A stretch of DNA of 64,000 nucleotides, from contig CM007336.1 in NCBI GenBank assembly GCA_000333855.2, forward strand, positions 265,577 through 329,576. The letters run 5' to 3'. The position numbers and the translations under genes are program-made. The notes under the pieces were generated by a model that was not told where the DNA came from, ran no database searches, and worked only from the letters and a program-made list of their open reading frames with translations. Positions 37,666 to 47,158 of this stretch are shown piece after piece (position 1 is the stretch's first letter; the number at the start of each line of letters is the position of its first letter). This DNA is from Endotrypanum monterogeii. Lineage: Eukaryota; Euglenozoa; Kinetoplastea; Trypanosomatida; Trypanosomatidae.

Positions 37666-39087
37666 TTACGTCTGCTCTACTCTCATCGCATCATCGCGCG
37701 CTGCCGTAAAGACACACGAAAAAGAGGCCTCATTTCGTGGGTTCCAAATGGAAGTCGATGTTGTGCGGCTGTGCAATGCGACCGTGGATGCAGGTCTGGC
37801 GGCGGCGGTAACGGCATTTAGCGCTGCAAACACATCCGCGTGCGCTGATGGCGACCCGCTGATCAAGGAGAAAGACTCTGCTCTAGCTCGCAGCATCTGG
37901 CCTGTGATCGCGAGCAGTCGTTGCTCGACATCAGTCGTATCAGCGGCAGTGACATCGGTGTCGTCATCACTACACGCTGGTGCACTTGGAGCATCACTGT
38001 TTGCTCGATAAGACAGTGATGCTCTTTTTAAGGCACGCCTACGAGCGGAGATGCTGTGCGTCGAAAAGCACTCCTCGTGCGAGCACGGATCCTGCACCTG
38101 TGCCGCTAGAGCGCACACCACCTTGGCAAACTCGGCAGAGCAGCTGTCACAGGTTCGCGTCGATGGCGCAAAAGGGAAAGTGAGTGAAAGAGAAAGCGGC
38201 CAGAAATGTCGCTGCAACAAAGACCACAGTGGCGCGTCACGCGTACTCTGTACAATACGAAGGGGCAACTCGTAATACCGGTGCGCGTGTATGCCGAGCT
38301 CTCTCACGCGGCTGCCATGAGGTAGTCCGTACTCGTCAGGCGTGAGAGAGACCGCGGCGTTGAGGGAAGATGCGGTTGAGTGGCCTCCCTCGGCTTCGCT
38401 GTGAGAGACAATCCGAGGGTCTTGGTCTTGCGGGTGCCCCTCAGGATATGTGCGGAACGCCTTCATGGAGAACTGGCCAGACCGCAGCGTTTCAACGGGA
38501 TCTATCACGAGTGCCAACCACGGATCATGCATCTGCTGACTATCCTGCTGCGTCGATACATCGATACCGGAAAGAAAACAGGAGTAGCCTGGGTGGGTAT
38601 GATACCAGCCGACACACCCAGGCTCTGCCTTGCCGAGACGGCGGTGGTACTCGAGGTAGTTGGCCATGTATATCTGCGAGGCCTCCGTCATGCTGCACTC
38701 CACCTCCGATGCCGCGACAGGCAAGCTGAAGCTGTCCGTCACGATGAACTCGCGATGGCTGAAGTGCCCAATCAAGAGGCCCATCACCTCGAACCAGTTG
38801 AAGCGGCCGTGTGAAACGTCGGGGCGACCACGTGTGCTGTCGAGAAACATCTTCACCGTGGCCGCCAACGAGACTGCGACCGAGTCGAAGAAGGAGGAGT
38901 CGGAGCGCCACGGCTTCTTCTGTCGAGCGGCATCCATGTGCACCAAGTCGGGTGCCCAATACGCATCCGACACGACAGGAACACTACTGCGTATTTTTTG
39001 ATTGTCCCCACTGGGGAAAGTTGGGCTCATGCTTCCTTGGCTCTCGACAGGCAATGGATGCACTGGATAAGCCGCATATGTTGACAT
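37666..39087 (-). CDS. CSN5: COP9 signalosome subunit 5 (CSN5/JAB1), JAMM deneddylase
   Basis: 473 residues. The MPN+ domain lies at about 65-220 and carries the complete JAMM zinc site: E100 in WFEVMGLLIGH, then H163-x-H165-x7-S173-x2-D176 in GWYHTHPGYSCFLSGIDVST. GIDVSTQ and the later AFRTYPEG distinguish CSN5 from the proteasome subunit Rpn11, which reads GVDINTQ. CSN5 is the catalytic subunit of the COP9 signalosome and removes NEDD8 from cullins. The C-terminal 250 residues contain the family's helical region (PLRIVQSTRDAPLWSLLQRH, then LERRLLAI-type sequence) with a low-complexity insert. All metal ligands are present, so it should be active when assembled. Confidence 0.92.
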   Translation of the reverse strand: MSTYAAYPVHPLPVESQGSMSPTFPSGDNQKIRSSVPVVSDAYWAPDLVHMDAARQKKPWRSDSSFFDSVAVSLAATVKMFLDSTRGRPDVSHGRFNWFEVMGLLIGHFSHREFIVTDSFSLPVAASEVECSMTEASQIYMANYLEYHRRLGKAEPGCVGWYHTHPGYSCFLSGIDVSTQQDSQQMHDPWLALVIDPVETLRSGQFSMKAFRTYPEGHPQDQDPRIVSHSEAEGGHSTASSLNAAVSLTPDEYGLPHGSRVRELGIHAHRYYELPLRIVQSTRDAPLWSLLQRHFWPLSLSLTFPFAPSTRTCDSCSAEFAKVVCALAAQVQDPCSHEECFSTHSISARRRALKRASLSYRANSDAPSAPACSDDDTDVTAADTTDVEQRLLAITGQMLRARAESFSLISGSPSAHADVFAALNAVTAAARPASTVALHSRTTSTSIWNPRNEASFSCVFTAARDDAMRVEQT

Positions 39088-39128
39088 GAATGAATGTATG
39101 TCTTCGTAATTTATAGAGAAAAGTGCTT

Positions 39129-39199
39129 TGTGTGTGGGTGTGTGGGTGTGTGGGTGTGGGTGTGTGGGTGTGTGTGTGGTGGGTGTGGGTGGGGGGGGG
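39129..39199. repeat. (TGTGGG)n array next to the CSN5 start
   Basis: About 70 bases of TGTGGG-type units ending in a nine-G run. It sits 42 bases upstream of the CSN5 ATG and reads (CCCACA)n in the transcript. Confidence 0.9.
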
Positions 39200-39465
39200 A
39201 TGTCGAAGAAAGAAATCGCACAAAGTCAGGGAATGAGTGTCGCAAAGGGAAGGGGATGAGGCAAAGTAAACACCTGCTGTGCAGACGTGCTCGTACGGGG
39301 GGCATCTAAAAGATCTCCTTGAAAGAGGAGAAGCACAAACGGGAGGTGAGGAAGAAACACATCTCTTCGAGCTCCGTGAAGAAGGGGGTGGGGGGAACAA
39401 CACTCGGCGCAGTAACGCCAGGCTGGGACGGCGCGTCGATAAATCGTGGAGGAGGGATCCTCGGC

Positions 39466-39466
39466 A

Positions 39467-39494
<28 letters not shown>
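39466..39494. repeat. (CA)n microsatellite
   Basis: One of the few longer CA runs on the plus strand; most dinucleotide runs in this window read TG. Confidence 0.95.
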
Positions 39495-39498
<4 letters not shown>

Positions 39499-40171
39499 CA
39501 TCTGAAAGCAGATGTACCAAGAGTAGGCACGCGGCAGGGAGATGAGTGCTCGAAAAGACTGGCAGAACAGTAGCGACGGCTGGTATAAATGCAGTGCACT
39601 TATATGTGACTCCCCTCACCCCGCACCTACCCACTCCTTTCTCCTGTTCAACATGCCTTCCAGCAAAGGCATAGAGAATGAAAGGAAACAAAATGCAGCG
39701 GGCCCTCTCAACGGTCGTCTCTGCACCACCACTACTACCTGTAATCAGATCAAGATACGATCCTTTGTAAGACAAGCGAAGCTCTCTCTCTCCCTGATTT
39801 GGTCTTGACCAAACGGCAAGAGAAAAGTGTGAGGTCCCCTTGTATAAAGAGTATTTGCAAATCAACTCTGTCTGTATTTATTTTTTTCTTTCTGTTTAAC
39901 GTTGTTGTTCGTTAGGCGTCTCGAGTTAGGCGCTCATGAGCGGCCGCCGATGCGTGTGCTGCTGACTTTCGATCCGCCCACCTCCCCAGCCAGCCTCCCT
40001 CTCCGAAAAACAAAAAAGAACAGCCCACCGAAACACTAACACGCGGTTACACCCCAGAGCGTGTGTCTTCGATGTGGATCTCTGTCCGGAGAAAAAAAAA
40101 AAGGGGGGTGGCGCAGGAGCGGGCAGAAACAGAATAAGGCATCTGCGCTGCGTCTTTCTGGCGCAGTATGA

Positions 40172-40813
40172 TCAACGCTGTGCGAGAAGAAGCACCTGTT
40201 TCTTTGACAGGAATGTCTCCTGAATACCGTGCATGCGTACTGCAAAGCGGCGCTCGCCTCGGTAGCGCCTCACAGACCCGCCGCTCCCTGAGGAGGAGCT
40301 GGCTGTGGCTCCCATTTCCTCGGCGACAACGGACAGAGACTGAATGCTCCCGTTGGAATCGAAGAGCAGTGGCGAGTGAAAACAAACTGTATGCTCCACT
40401 TTTGTCGCAGTAGAATGGGCCGACGGCGCCGACGATGACGCATTCGACGCAACGCCATTCCCAGGTGTTTTGCTGCTGAAGTTGCAACTGGCCAGTGTTA
40501 CTGTCTTCATAAAGAGCCCATGAGATGATCCTTGCGGTTGCGGCTTCATGCAAGCAAGAAGAGTGACGCGAATAACACAATGTTTGCTTTTCGGTTTTGG
40601 CGCCATGGGAACTGTGCTGGCACATGTTGCCTCTTCCTCCACGAAGGAGACACCACTCACCATTGCACGAAATTCGTTCTTCGCGAACGCATTTGTGTGG
40701 TCCGCAGGTGCCGTCGAAGATGTCGCCGTGGGAGAAGAAGGCGACGCCTGAGAAAGCCTCAGCTCCTCCCCGGCATGCAGCTCCATTACAAAGGGAGTAT
40801 TAATGACTGGCAT
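40172..40813 (-). CDS. Small conserved-looking hypothetical protein
   Basis: 213 residues from an ATG. I do not recognise the family. The N-terminus (PFVMELHAGEELRLS) and a later hydrophobic strand (HCVIRVTLLACMKP) faintly recall the first strands of nucleoplasmin-like domains found in HD2 proteins and in some FKBPs. No acidic tract or FKBP domain follows, so this is only a hint. The middle is rich in Ser, Thr and Ala. The C-terminus is basic (SVRRYRGERRFAVRMHG). The frame is longer than its surroundings would give by chance, has ordinary codon use and is correctly placed on the coding strand. No signal peptide or membrane segment is seen. Confidence 0.65.
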   Translation of the reverse strand: MPVINTPFVMELHAGEELRLSQASPSSPTATSSTAPADHTNAFAKNEFRAMVSGVSFVEEEATCASTVPMAPKPKSKHCVIRVTLLACMKPQPQGSSHGLFMKTVTLASCNFSSKTPGNGVASNASSSAPSAHSTATKVEHTVCFHSPLLFDSNGSIQSLSVVAEEMGATASSSSGSGGSVRRYRGERRFAVRMHGIQETFLSKKQVLLLAQR

Positions 40814-41583
40814 CCTTTTATCTCAAGTCCTCTTTCAGTCACTACGTCGACAAAATGGCTTATTTTTTTTTTTTAATCGATGGTAAGGGCGGTGGAGTGC
40901 TGTGCTCCCAGGGCTTCTTGATGGTGCTTTCACGCCCAGTACCGCAAGCGCATTTACACCACACACACACACGCACACACATAAATGAGAAAAGAGGTTT
41001 ATCAAAGGAAAAGATGATGGAGGGGAGAAAAGGGAGAATAAAATAAGCAATAATTCGAGAGGACTTTGCAGTGCCGTTCAACGTACTCGGCCACCTTGTC
41101 GTTCATATAAGGCCGATCGCGCCGATGCGACCTCACTATATGACACCACCTCCATCCTGCACTCTGTGAAACACACCCACGAAAACGACCTCCGGCGGGA
41201 GTGCAGAAGCCTTCACAGTTAGCGCCCACCCACCCCAGTGCCTCCCCACCGCATTATTGCCTCACATGTAAGAGAAGGATCGCCATGACAAAATAAGCTC
41301 GGAGGAGGGAAAACGACACCTTCAGCGCTTCCCAGTCAGTGTCACATCCGATGAACGGACCTCCTCAATATCCATGGTACACGCGCCTCTTCACCCCTCT
41401 TTCTGGAGGAGGAAGAAGAATGATTTTTTTTTTTTGTGATTTCTGTTTGTATTATGTCGATGGGTTTATGCGGTGTAAAAATAGAAATAAGGGGAGAATC
41501 TTTTCTCGAAGAGCGGAATTGGGCAGAGATGAGAAGGGAGAAAAGGGGAGGGGGGAGGGGCACCGTCATTGGCGAAACATATA

Positions 41584-41619
<36 letters not shown>
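41584..41619. repeat. Compound microsatellite (TA)n(TG)n
   Basis: A TA run followed directly by a TG run, in the same orientation as the other compound repeats. Confidence 0.95.
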
Positions 41620-41889
41620 ACATAAGCAACAGAACATTTTTTTTTTTTAGCATAGGCGCAAATTGGAGAGAAATGAGGAAATAACCATCCCCCTCCCCCC
41701 CACTTCTCACTCCCCCCCCCCCTCTCTCCTCACACACTGGCATCGAACGGCGCGGGGAAAAAGTGGGCGAAAAAAAAAAAAGGAGTGAAGCAGCAGGGGC
41801 GAAGACGAAAATATGCCCGAAACAATAAACAAAAAATAGAACAATGTGAAGGAGAGAGGTGGTGCAGCCCAAAGAAATACTTTTCAATA

Positions 41890-41932
41890 AATATACATAT
41901 ACATATACATATATATATATATATATATATAT
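41890..41932. repeat. (ATATAC)n to (AT)n repeat
   Basis: Three ATATAC-type units grade into about 25 bases of pure AT. No TG part follows, unlike the neighbouring array at 41584. Confidence 0.9.
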
Positions 41933-42386
41933 GGTGAACCTTCCCCCCCCCTTTCCCTTTTTTTTTCAGTCACGTGCACGGCCAGGAGACAAGCATACGT
42001 AGGCAAACCAAATAAGAGAAAAACGGAACATAAACGTATAAGATTGGCAACCATTAATCATCCAAGTGGTGCCTCAAAATACCGGACGAGAAGGAAAACA
42101 GACAATAAACACACAGACGCAGAAAGATACGACACCTCCATGACAAACACATCGCACAAAATTAAGCCACCAGAAAAGAAAAAAAAAGGAAAGGGAGGAC
42201 AGAAGGAAGGGGGAAGTGGTGGTGATGGGAAATATAGATACACTGAGCAGATGTAAAAAAAAATATATATATACTTACATAATCATGTGAAGCGCTTGAT
42301 ACCCAACAGGCAACGCACACGCGAAGACCCAACTCGCATCTCGTCAGACCGTCACTGTGAAGACGCACAATGAAATTATTCGAAAA

Positions 42387-44390
42387 CTAAAAGTGTAGAA
42401 GACAGTCCGTCATCATTTTTGTCAGGCGACGCCCCACCGCGTCCGCTGTCGGACGCTTCAGTGGATTGTAAGACAACAAATCAACAACAAGGTGTGCCAA
42501 GTCATGCGAGAATCCTTTGTGTGTGATGCTCTCCAGTACACACTCCCCCAACGTAACGCCTTTGTTGCCGCTACCCGACCTCACGGAGGATGGGTGAGAG
42601 TAGCCACCGTCTAGAACCCGCGAGTAGGACTCCATCGCGCGCAGGTCATCCTCTGTGGCCCAGCAGTCAGCGTTGAGCAACTCGAGATTTTGGGTGTTTG
42701 GGTTCGAGATCATCGGGAAGTCTGGAAGTACGGTGAGGACATAAAGAAATACACCCAGGCTCCACATATCGGACGACGGCATGAGTCGCTCTACCTTTAG
42801 CGTCTCTGGCGCCATGTACGCCGTGGTACCCAAGGACGACCGCACCGCCTCTTGATATCCGCCCAGAACCTCTCGGCTTGCGTCTAGGTCCATCAAAACA
42901 ATCTGCTGCCTGTTATTGCAGAACATGGCGTTCTCTACCTTGAGGTCGCCATGAACGATGGGCGGGTTGCGTTCGTGTAGAAAAGCAAGAGCGAGGGAGA
43001 GCTGGAGAGCAACCGAGCGAATGAAACCCTCCTCGAAGTGTTCGCCGCGAAAGTTTCGGATCATCGCAGCTACGTCGCCCTCTTCATAATACGGCATGCA
43101 GATACATACAGTGCGATGATCGGGCTTCAGTTGCACGGCTAGATACTCGACAAGGTGAGGATGCTGCATTACAGTCATGAAGCGGACAGACTTCTGGTAC
43201 TCGGCCAAGGCTTTCGCCTCGCTACTGAACTTCATAGACTTAAGCACCACCTTCTGCAGCCGCGCCTTGTCAGAAAGCTGCTCACTAACGAAGCGGTACG
43301 CGGCGCTCGATGGACCGGCATGGGCAAGATCCGCTGTTGTCGGCTGCACCACCTCCATCAAGTCCACCACACCTTGGGCACCCTCACCCAAACGGTGAGA
43401 AGAGGTTAAATTTTGCATGAGCCCTGAATCCCCGCACAGCATGCCGAGTGACTCATCAGCCGAGAAGACGCCGTACTCAATGCCGGAGCCTTTTTTGTGC
43501 GTGCTGATATGCTCTCGCAACTCTTGCTTGGGCAGCACAAACCCACAGTGCTTGCATTGCATGGCAAAGGCGCGATGAATTGTCTGGATGCTGGACAGTA
43601 ACACGTAGCTGGCGAACCGCTCCGACCGGTCTTGCCACACAATTTTCGTGTGGTCGTCAGAGTAGCCGAGAACTGTACCGTAGGACGTGTAGCCAGTGGC
43701 CTCCGTCGCATCCCCTAGATCACCCACAGCCGCAGCTGTCACGGTGGGCAAGATTGGCCTAAACACAACCGCAATAAAACGATTTTTCTCCTCTGCCAAG
43801 ATAAACTGTGGTTGCTGCCCCTTACCGAAAAAGACGAGCCGCCGCCCAGTGGTTGGGTTGACCGGCTCAGCAAGGAGCGACATGGGCCAACCGATCTCTC
43901 GCGGGGATGACTGCGCTACGACGGATGGTGGAGAAAGAGAGCAGACGGGACGCCCAGGGTAGTCGGGAGTAAAAATATACTCAATGAGCTGTCGAGCACC
44001 GAGAGCCTCCGGTGGCAGCGGCTTCTCGTAAGTATCTGTGTGCCGGTGCGACGATGAGCCTGCTGAATTCTCCCCTGAGTCAGTGCTCTGTGTCGTGCCG
44101 AACGTCAGGCGCGAGCCAAACTTCTGACCACTGGAAGAAAAGTCGTACTGCGGGAGAGCCTCTCTATGTGGAGGGGTGTCCTCTAATCTTTGCCGTCCCA
44201 CCGGGGGAAGCATCCGCAGAGGAGGCTGGTTTGGGTGTTGTGGTGCAAAATCTCTGAGCGCGTTACTAGACCCCTCCGATTGGAACCAAAAACACATGCC
44301 ATTGTCGGTGCCAGACCTAGACGGCGCTACCTCGGCCTGCTCATCGGACGGCGGGTAGAGCCCATAGTAGTTGCTTGTACCAGATGACAT
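42387..44390 (-). CDS. Protein kinase with an N-terminal C2H2 zinc finger and non-canonical HGD/DLD motifs
   Basis: 667 residues. Residues 1-130 are low in complexity. A C2H2-type finger lies at 279-298 (C279-x2-C282-x11-H294-x3-H298), preceded by a small beta-rich stretch (residues 233-265). The kinase domain covers about 330-660. It has a glycine loop GEGAQG (335-340), Lys384 in VVLKSMKF, a catalytic loop HGDLKVEN (H480 to N487), a metal-binding D501 in the sequence DLD, an activation segment ending in APE (527-529) and SSDMWSLGVFLY. All catalytic residues (K384, D482, K484, N487, D501) are kept. The HRD Arg is Gly and the DFG Gly is Asp. Loss of the HRD Arg usually means no activation-loop phosphorylation switch. 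It is probably an active, divergent Ser/Thr kinase; the substrate is unknown. Upstream lies a very good splice acceptor. Confidence 0.88.
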   Translation of the reverse strand: MSSGTSNYYGLYPPSDEQAEVAPSRSGTDNGMCFWFQSEGSSNALRDFAPQHPNQPPLRMLPPVGRQRLEDTPPHREALPQYDFSSSGQKFGSRLTFGTTQSTDSGENSAGSSSHRHTDTYEKPLPPEALGARQLIEYIFTPDYPGRPVCSLSPPSVVAQSSPREIGWPMSLLAEPVNPTTGRRLVFFGKGQQPQFILAEEKNRFIAVVFRPILPTVTAAAVGDLGDATEATGYTSYGTVLGYSDDHTKIVWQDRSERFASYVLLSSIQTIHRAFAMQCKHCGFVLPKQELREHISTHKKGSGIEYGVFSADESLGMLCGDSGLMQNLTSSHRLGEGAQGVVDLMEVVQPTTADLAHAGPSSAAYRFVSEQLSDKARLQKVVLKSMKFSSEAKALAEYQKSVRFMTVMQHPHLVEYLAVQLKPDHRTVCICMPYYEEGDVAAMIRNFRGEHFEEGFIRSVALQLSLALAFLHERNPPIVHGDLKVENAMFCNNRQQIVLMDLDASREVLGGYQEAVRSSLGTTAYMAPETLKVERLMPSSDMWSLGVFLYVLTVLPDFPMISNPNTQNLELLNADCWATEDDLRAMESYSRVLDGGYSHPSSVRSGSGNKGVTLGECVLESITHKGFSHDLAHLVVDLLSYNPLKRPTADAVGRRLTKMMTDCLLHF

Positions 44391-44456
44391 GGGCCACGAT
44401 TATCGAAGGAGCAAATGTGAGCAGTCGCGATGCTATTTTGTCTTGTTCCTTTATAT

Positions 44457-44496
44457 CTGAGGGGGAGGAGGAGGGGAAGAAGAGGGAGAGGATGAC
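44457..44496 (-). promoter_or_regulatory. Probable spliced-leader acceptor of the kinase gene
   Basis: On the minus strand, CCTCTCCCTCTTCTTCCCCT, CCTCC and CCCCC run without a purine interruption of more than one base into TCAG. The AG is at 44457-44458, about 66 bases before the ATG. This is the cleanest tract-plus-AG in the window. Confidence 0.65.
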
Positions 44497-45434
44497 AGGG
44501 CAGAAAATCAAACGACAAAAAAAAAAACGGTAAAAGGAAAACAAATGCAGCCGAGGGGAGTGAGGGAAGAAATGAACGACAGACGAAACTGTAGAAAGGG
44601 GTGAACAGGGTGAACACAACAAAAGAGGTAACAGGCGACACTGAAGGCATTCAAACAGGCATGCACAAACCCTCACCGCACCGTAGCCAGGAATTTCCCT
44701 CAACAATGACTAGTCAACTCTGCTGAATCTGCGGGGGAAAAGGGAAAATATAGAGAACAGTCAACGAACGTTGTCCAGCCTCTCGAGCTTTTGCCTTGCT
44801 GACCCAAAATACACAAGCTTCCCAGACCAGAAAAAAAAAAATCCTATTTACAACACAAAAAAAAAAAAGAAGGGAGGAGAGGAGAGGAGAGGGGAGAAGC
44901 AAAGAACAGGTAGACCAAGGACACAGAATGCCAGCAATGAGGTGAAAACAAGTCAAGGGACAGAGAGTGCGTGAGTGGATGAGTGGGTGAGAATGAAAGA
45001 AAGATGATCACTCTGAAGAAGATAGAAATAAGGGATAATCACCCCCTGTTGCACCCCGTCACTACCGTAGGAGGAGTGCTGATGAGGAGAACACAAAATA
45101 AAAGCAAGCACCCGTCGTTTGGTGTGCGGGTGCGCAGCGCGCTTTGCTGCGGGTTGCTTTCACTAGCTCCTCTCTTTTCTTCAAAATGGAAATAAAGGAG
45201 ATAAGGGAAAATGGGGGAGGAGTGAAAGAGGAGCGAGTTAGACAGAGAAATAACCGACACGAAAACAAATATAACTTCAAGGAAAAGGTTCAAAACATGC
45301 GTATGTGATGAACTCATGTGCTGAGGAGATAGCGGTGTCACCGCCCCTCCCCCCTCACACTCGCCCTCGCACAGCCTCATCTCCCTGGCTGCCTGCCCTC
45401 GTGTTTCATTCATGGAATCACGACTAAGCCCGTC

Positions 45435-45489
45435 CTGCGAGAACCGCAGAGAGCTGCCATGCAGCCGGGCGTAAATGAAGTAAGCCCGG
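45435..45489. other. GC-rich cluster of short perfect inverted repeats
   Basis: Three perfect stems lie in series: CTGCG/CGCAG (45435-45439 with 45445-45449), GCTGC/GCAGC with a three-base loop (45453-45465), and CCGGGC/GCCCGG (45465-45470 with 45484-45489). The surrounding spacer is A-rich and lacks such structure. It may be a structured RNA, or part of a retroposon. Confidence 0.35.
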
Positions 45490-45826
45490 TGATTCCTTCA
45501 AACCCCGCGCTTGCCTGCGCGAGCGCCCGGGGCATTCTACCCGTTCTGGGGGCAGTGAGAGCCAAAGTATTTTATCAAGACGAAAGTGAGATGCCGCTCG
45601 AGCAGAAAAAAAAAAACAGAAGCCCTCAATATACACAGCCCACGATAACGAAACAAGCCTGGAACTATATTTTAAGTTTGGCCCTGCCACCACCACCCCC
45701 TCCTCCCGCAACGTCCCTCACCTTACTCAAGACAAACGGGGGTGGATAATGCCAGCTTGCGCCGTTGCCTATTTCACTAACCTGGTTTCCAACTCATCGA
45801 AATGTGGCGAATTGACAGAGGTCACG

Positions 45827-45920
45827 CACCGCTCCGGTGTTCATGAGACCGCCTAACCGTCACTCATTCCGGTTAGCCTGCGTCCACCGCTCCATGTGCG
45901 ACCATGGAGGATTTTTTTTT
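45827..45920 (+). ncRNA. Candidate small structured RNA ending in a T run
   Basis: Three perfect hairpins follow one another: CACCG/CGGTG (45827-45831 with 45835-45839), CTAACCG/CGGTTAG (45853-45859 with 45870-45876) and CTCCATG/CATGGAG (45890-45896 with 45903-45909). Nine T residues at 45912-45920 follow directly. On the plus strand this looks like a short RNA with an RNA polymerase III stop. No tRNA fold or clear A and B boxes were found. The strand is chosen only because of the T run. Confidence 0.25.
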
Positions 45921-46300
45921 CACGGATATCACCACAAACGAGCGGGCCACGTAGCCAACCCGGATTGACTACTCGCCGAAGGAGACCTCCCCCCCCCCCA
46001 AAAAAAAAAAAAACTCGCTTGGAGGTAAAATAATACCGGAAAACTGATGTTCGATACCATACCGCCCGACAGACACGATACGACTACCCCCTTACTCAAA
46101 CACGCACAGAGAGAGACAAAAACTATAACAGCTGAAATATGCGGTGGTAGTGAACCTGAACAGCGTTCATGAGTGTGTGTGCATTAGATCAGCACAGAGA
46201 AAGGAAAACACCTCCGAAACGAATCTCGTGCTATTTTGTCGACACCTGCATCTAGATATGTGATAATGATCCCTTGTTGGCAGCAATAGGGAAGAGGAGG

Positions 46301-46317
46301 GATAATAATAATAATAA
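46301..46317. repeat. (AAT)n trinucleotide repeat
   Basis: About five ATA/AAT units in the RRP1-kinase spacer. Confidence 0.85.
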
Positions 46318-47158
46318 AGGAGGAGGAGGTGTTCTCAAGTAGTACAAGGGGAACGAAGCGTAACGATAGCACATCAGCACACACGCAAAGGTGGGTAGGT
46401 GAGTGACTCATGTGTATTGGCGTACTCGGGCATCAGCGGAGGTGTTACAGAGGATCAGATGAAGGGCAGCGGACACCTTCGTCCCCAGCCGCTCCTCAGT
46501 ACCACTGTGAGATGTGAAAAAAAAAACCTGGCACACACTTCAACGTGAGCATTGCGCATCCGTCCATACCAAGGGTAGGTGGCATCCATACGTAGGAGAC
46601 AGGATGGAGGAGGAGGAGGGAAAAAGGGTTTGATGGTTGATGTTACGAATAGATGGTTAAGACACTTAGCTTTGCGTTATTCGATTAAACCCAACAGGAG
46701 AAAACTCGACCAACAATAATAAATAAAAAAATAAAGACGACGCAGACTCAGAAAGCGAGAGAGGTAGAACATTTACCACGCCCATAACACGTAACCCGTC
46801 CCGCAGGATGGAGGGAAGGGTGGGGGAAGATCAAATGAGTGGCAAAGAAGAAGCAGGGACAAGAAAAGCAAGTAGAAACTGTTGTTTCTCAACTGAGATA
46901 ACCGCTCTCGCCTCTTTTCTTTTTTTTCCACACACACATACACATACACACCTTTTCCATCCACAGCCCCATCATCGTGAAAAAAAAAAACGGCTTCAGC
47001 AAAGCGAAGGCGTGTGTATTGAAGCGAGCAGGGAAATCCTCCTACACATGGTAACCGGCACCGATACCACCACAACCAGCATTCATACCACCACGTGCAT
47101 CGGCCACGACATGAGCACGCAGACTTAGGAGAGGCGTATGCGGCACACTGCGAATGAC

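Larger units (their letters stand above)
39088..40171. other. Spacer between the small hypothetical gene and CSN5
   Basis: About 1.1 kb. It has the GTGTGG-type array at 39129-39199 close to the CSN5 start and a (CA)n run at 39466-39494. A 293-codon open frame on the minus strand is mostly Cys/Val/His/Thr repeats and is not a gene. Confidence 0.6.
40814..42386. other. Spacer between the kinase gene and the small hypothetical gene
   Basis: About 1.6 kb with no credible gene. It contains T and A runs, the compound repeat at 41584-41619, a C-run near 41710 and a second TA-rich array at 41890-41932. Confidence 0.6.
44391..47158. other. Long spacer between RRP1 and the kinase gene, with hairpin clusters
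   Basis: At 2.8 kb this is the longest spacer between two genes here. It includes the kinase splice acceptor, a GC-rich segment with short perfect inverted repeats at 45435-45489, a second hairpin cluster followed by nine T at 45827-45920, A runs, and (AAT)n at 46301-46317. I found no convincing ORF; a plus-strand frame of 96 codons at 45459-45749 ends in a polyproline run from a CCT repeat. Confidence 0.6.

Noticed and set aside
37666..39087. Proteasome subunit Rpn11 as identity of the JAMM protein
   Set aside because: GIDVST and AFRTYPEG match CSN5; Rpn11 has GVDINTQ and lacks the AFRTYP segment.
39129..39199. Possible telomere-like repeat (TGTGGG)
   Set aside because: The kinetoplastid telomere unit is TTAGGG. 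This array is irregular and lies between two housekeeping genes.
38984..39865. Open frame of 293 codons upstream of CSN5
   Set aside because: It is dominated by Cys-Val and His-Thr repeats from the TG and CA arrays and overlaps the CSN5 start in another frame.
45459..45749. Plus-strand frame of 96 codons
   Set aside because: It is antisense to the polycistron, covers the hairpin cluster and ends in polyproline from a CCT/CAC repeat, with no known motif.
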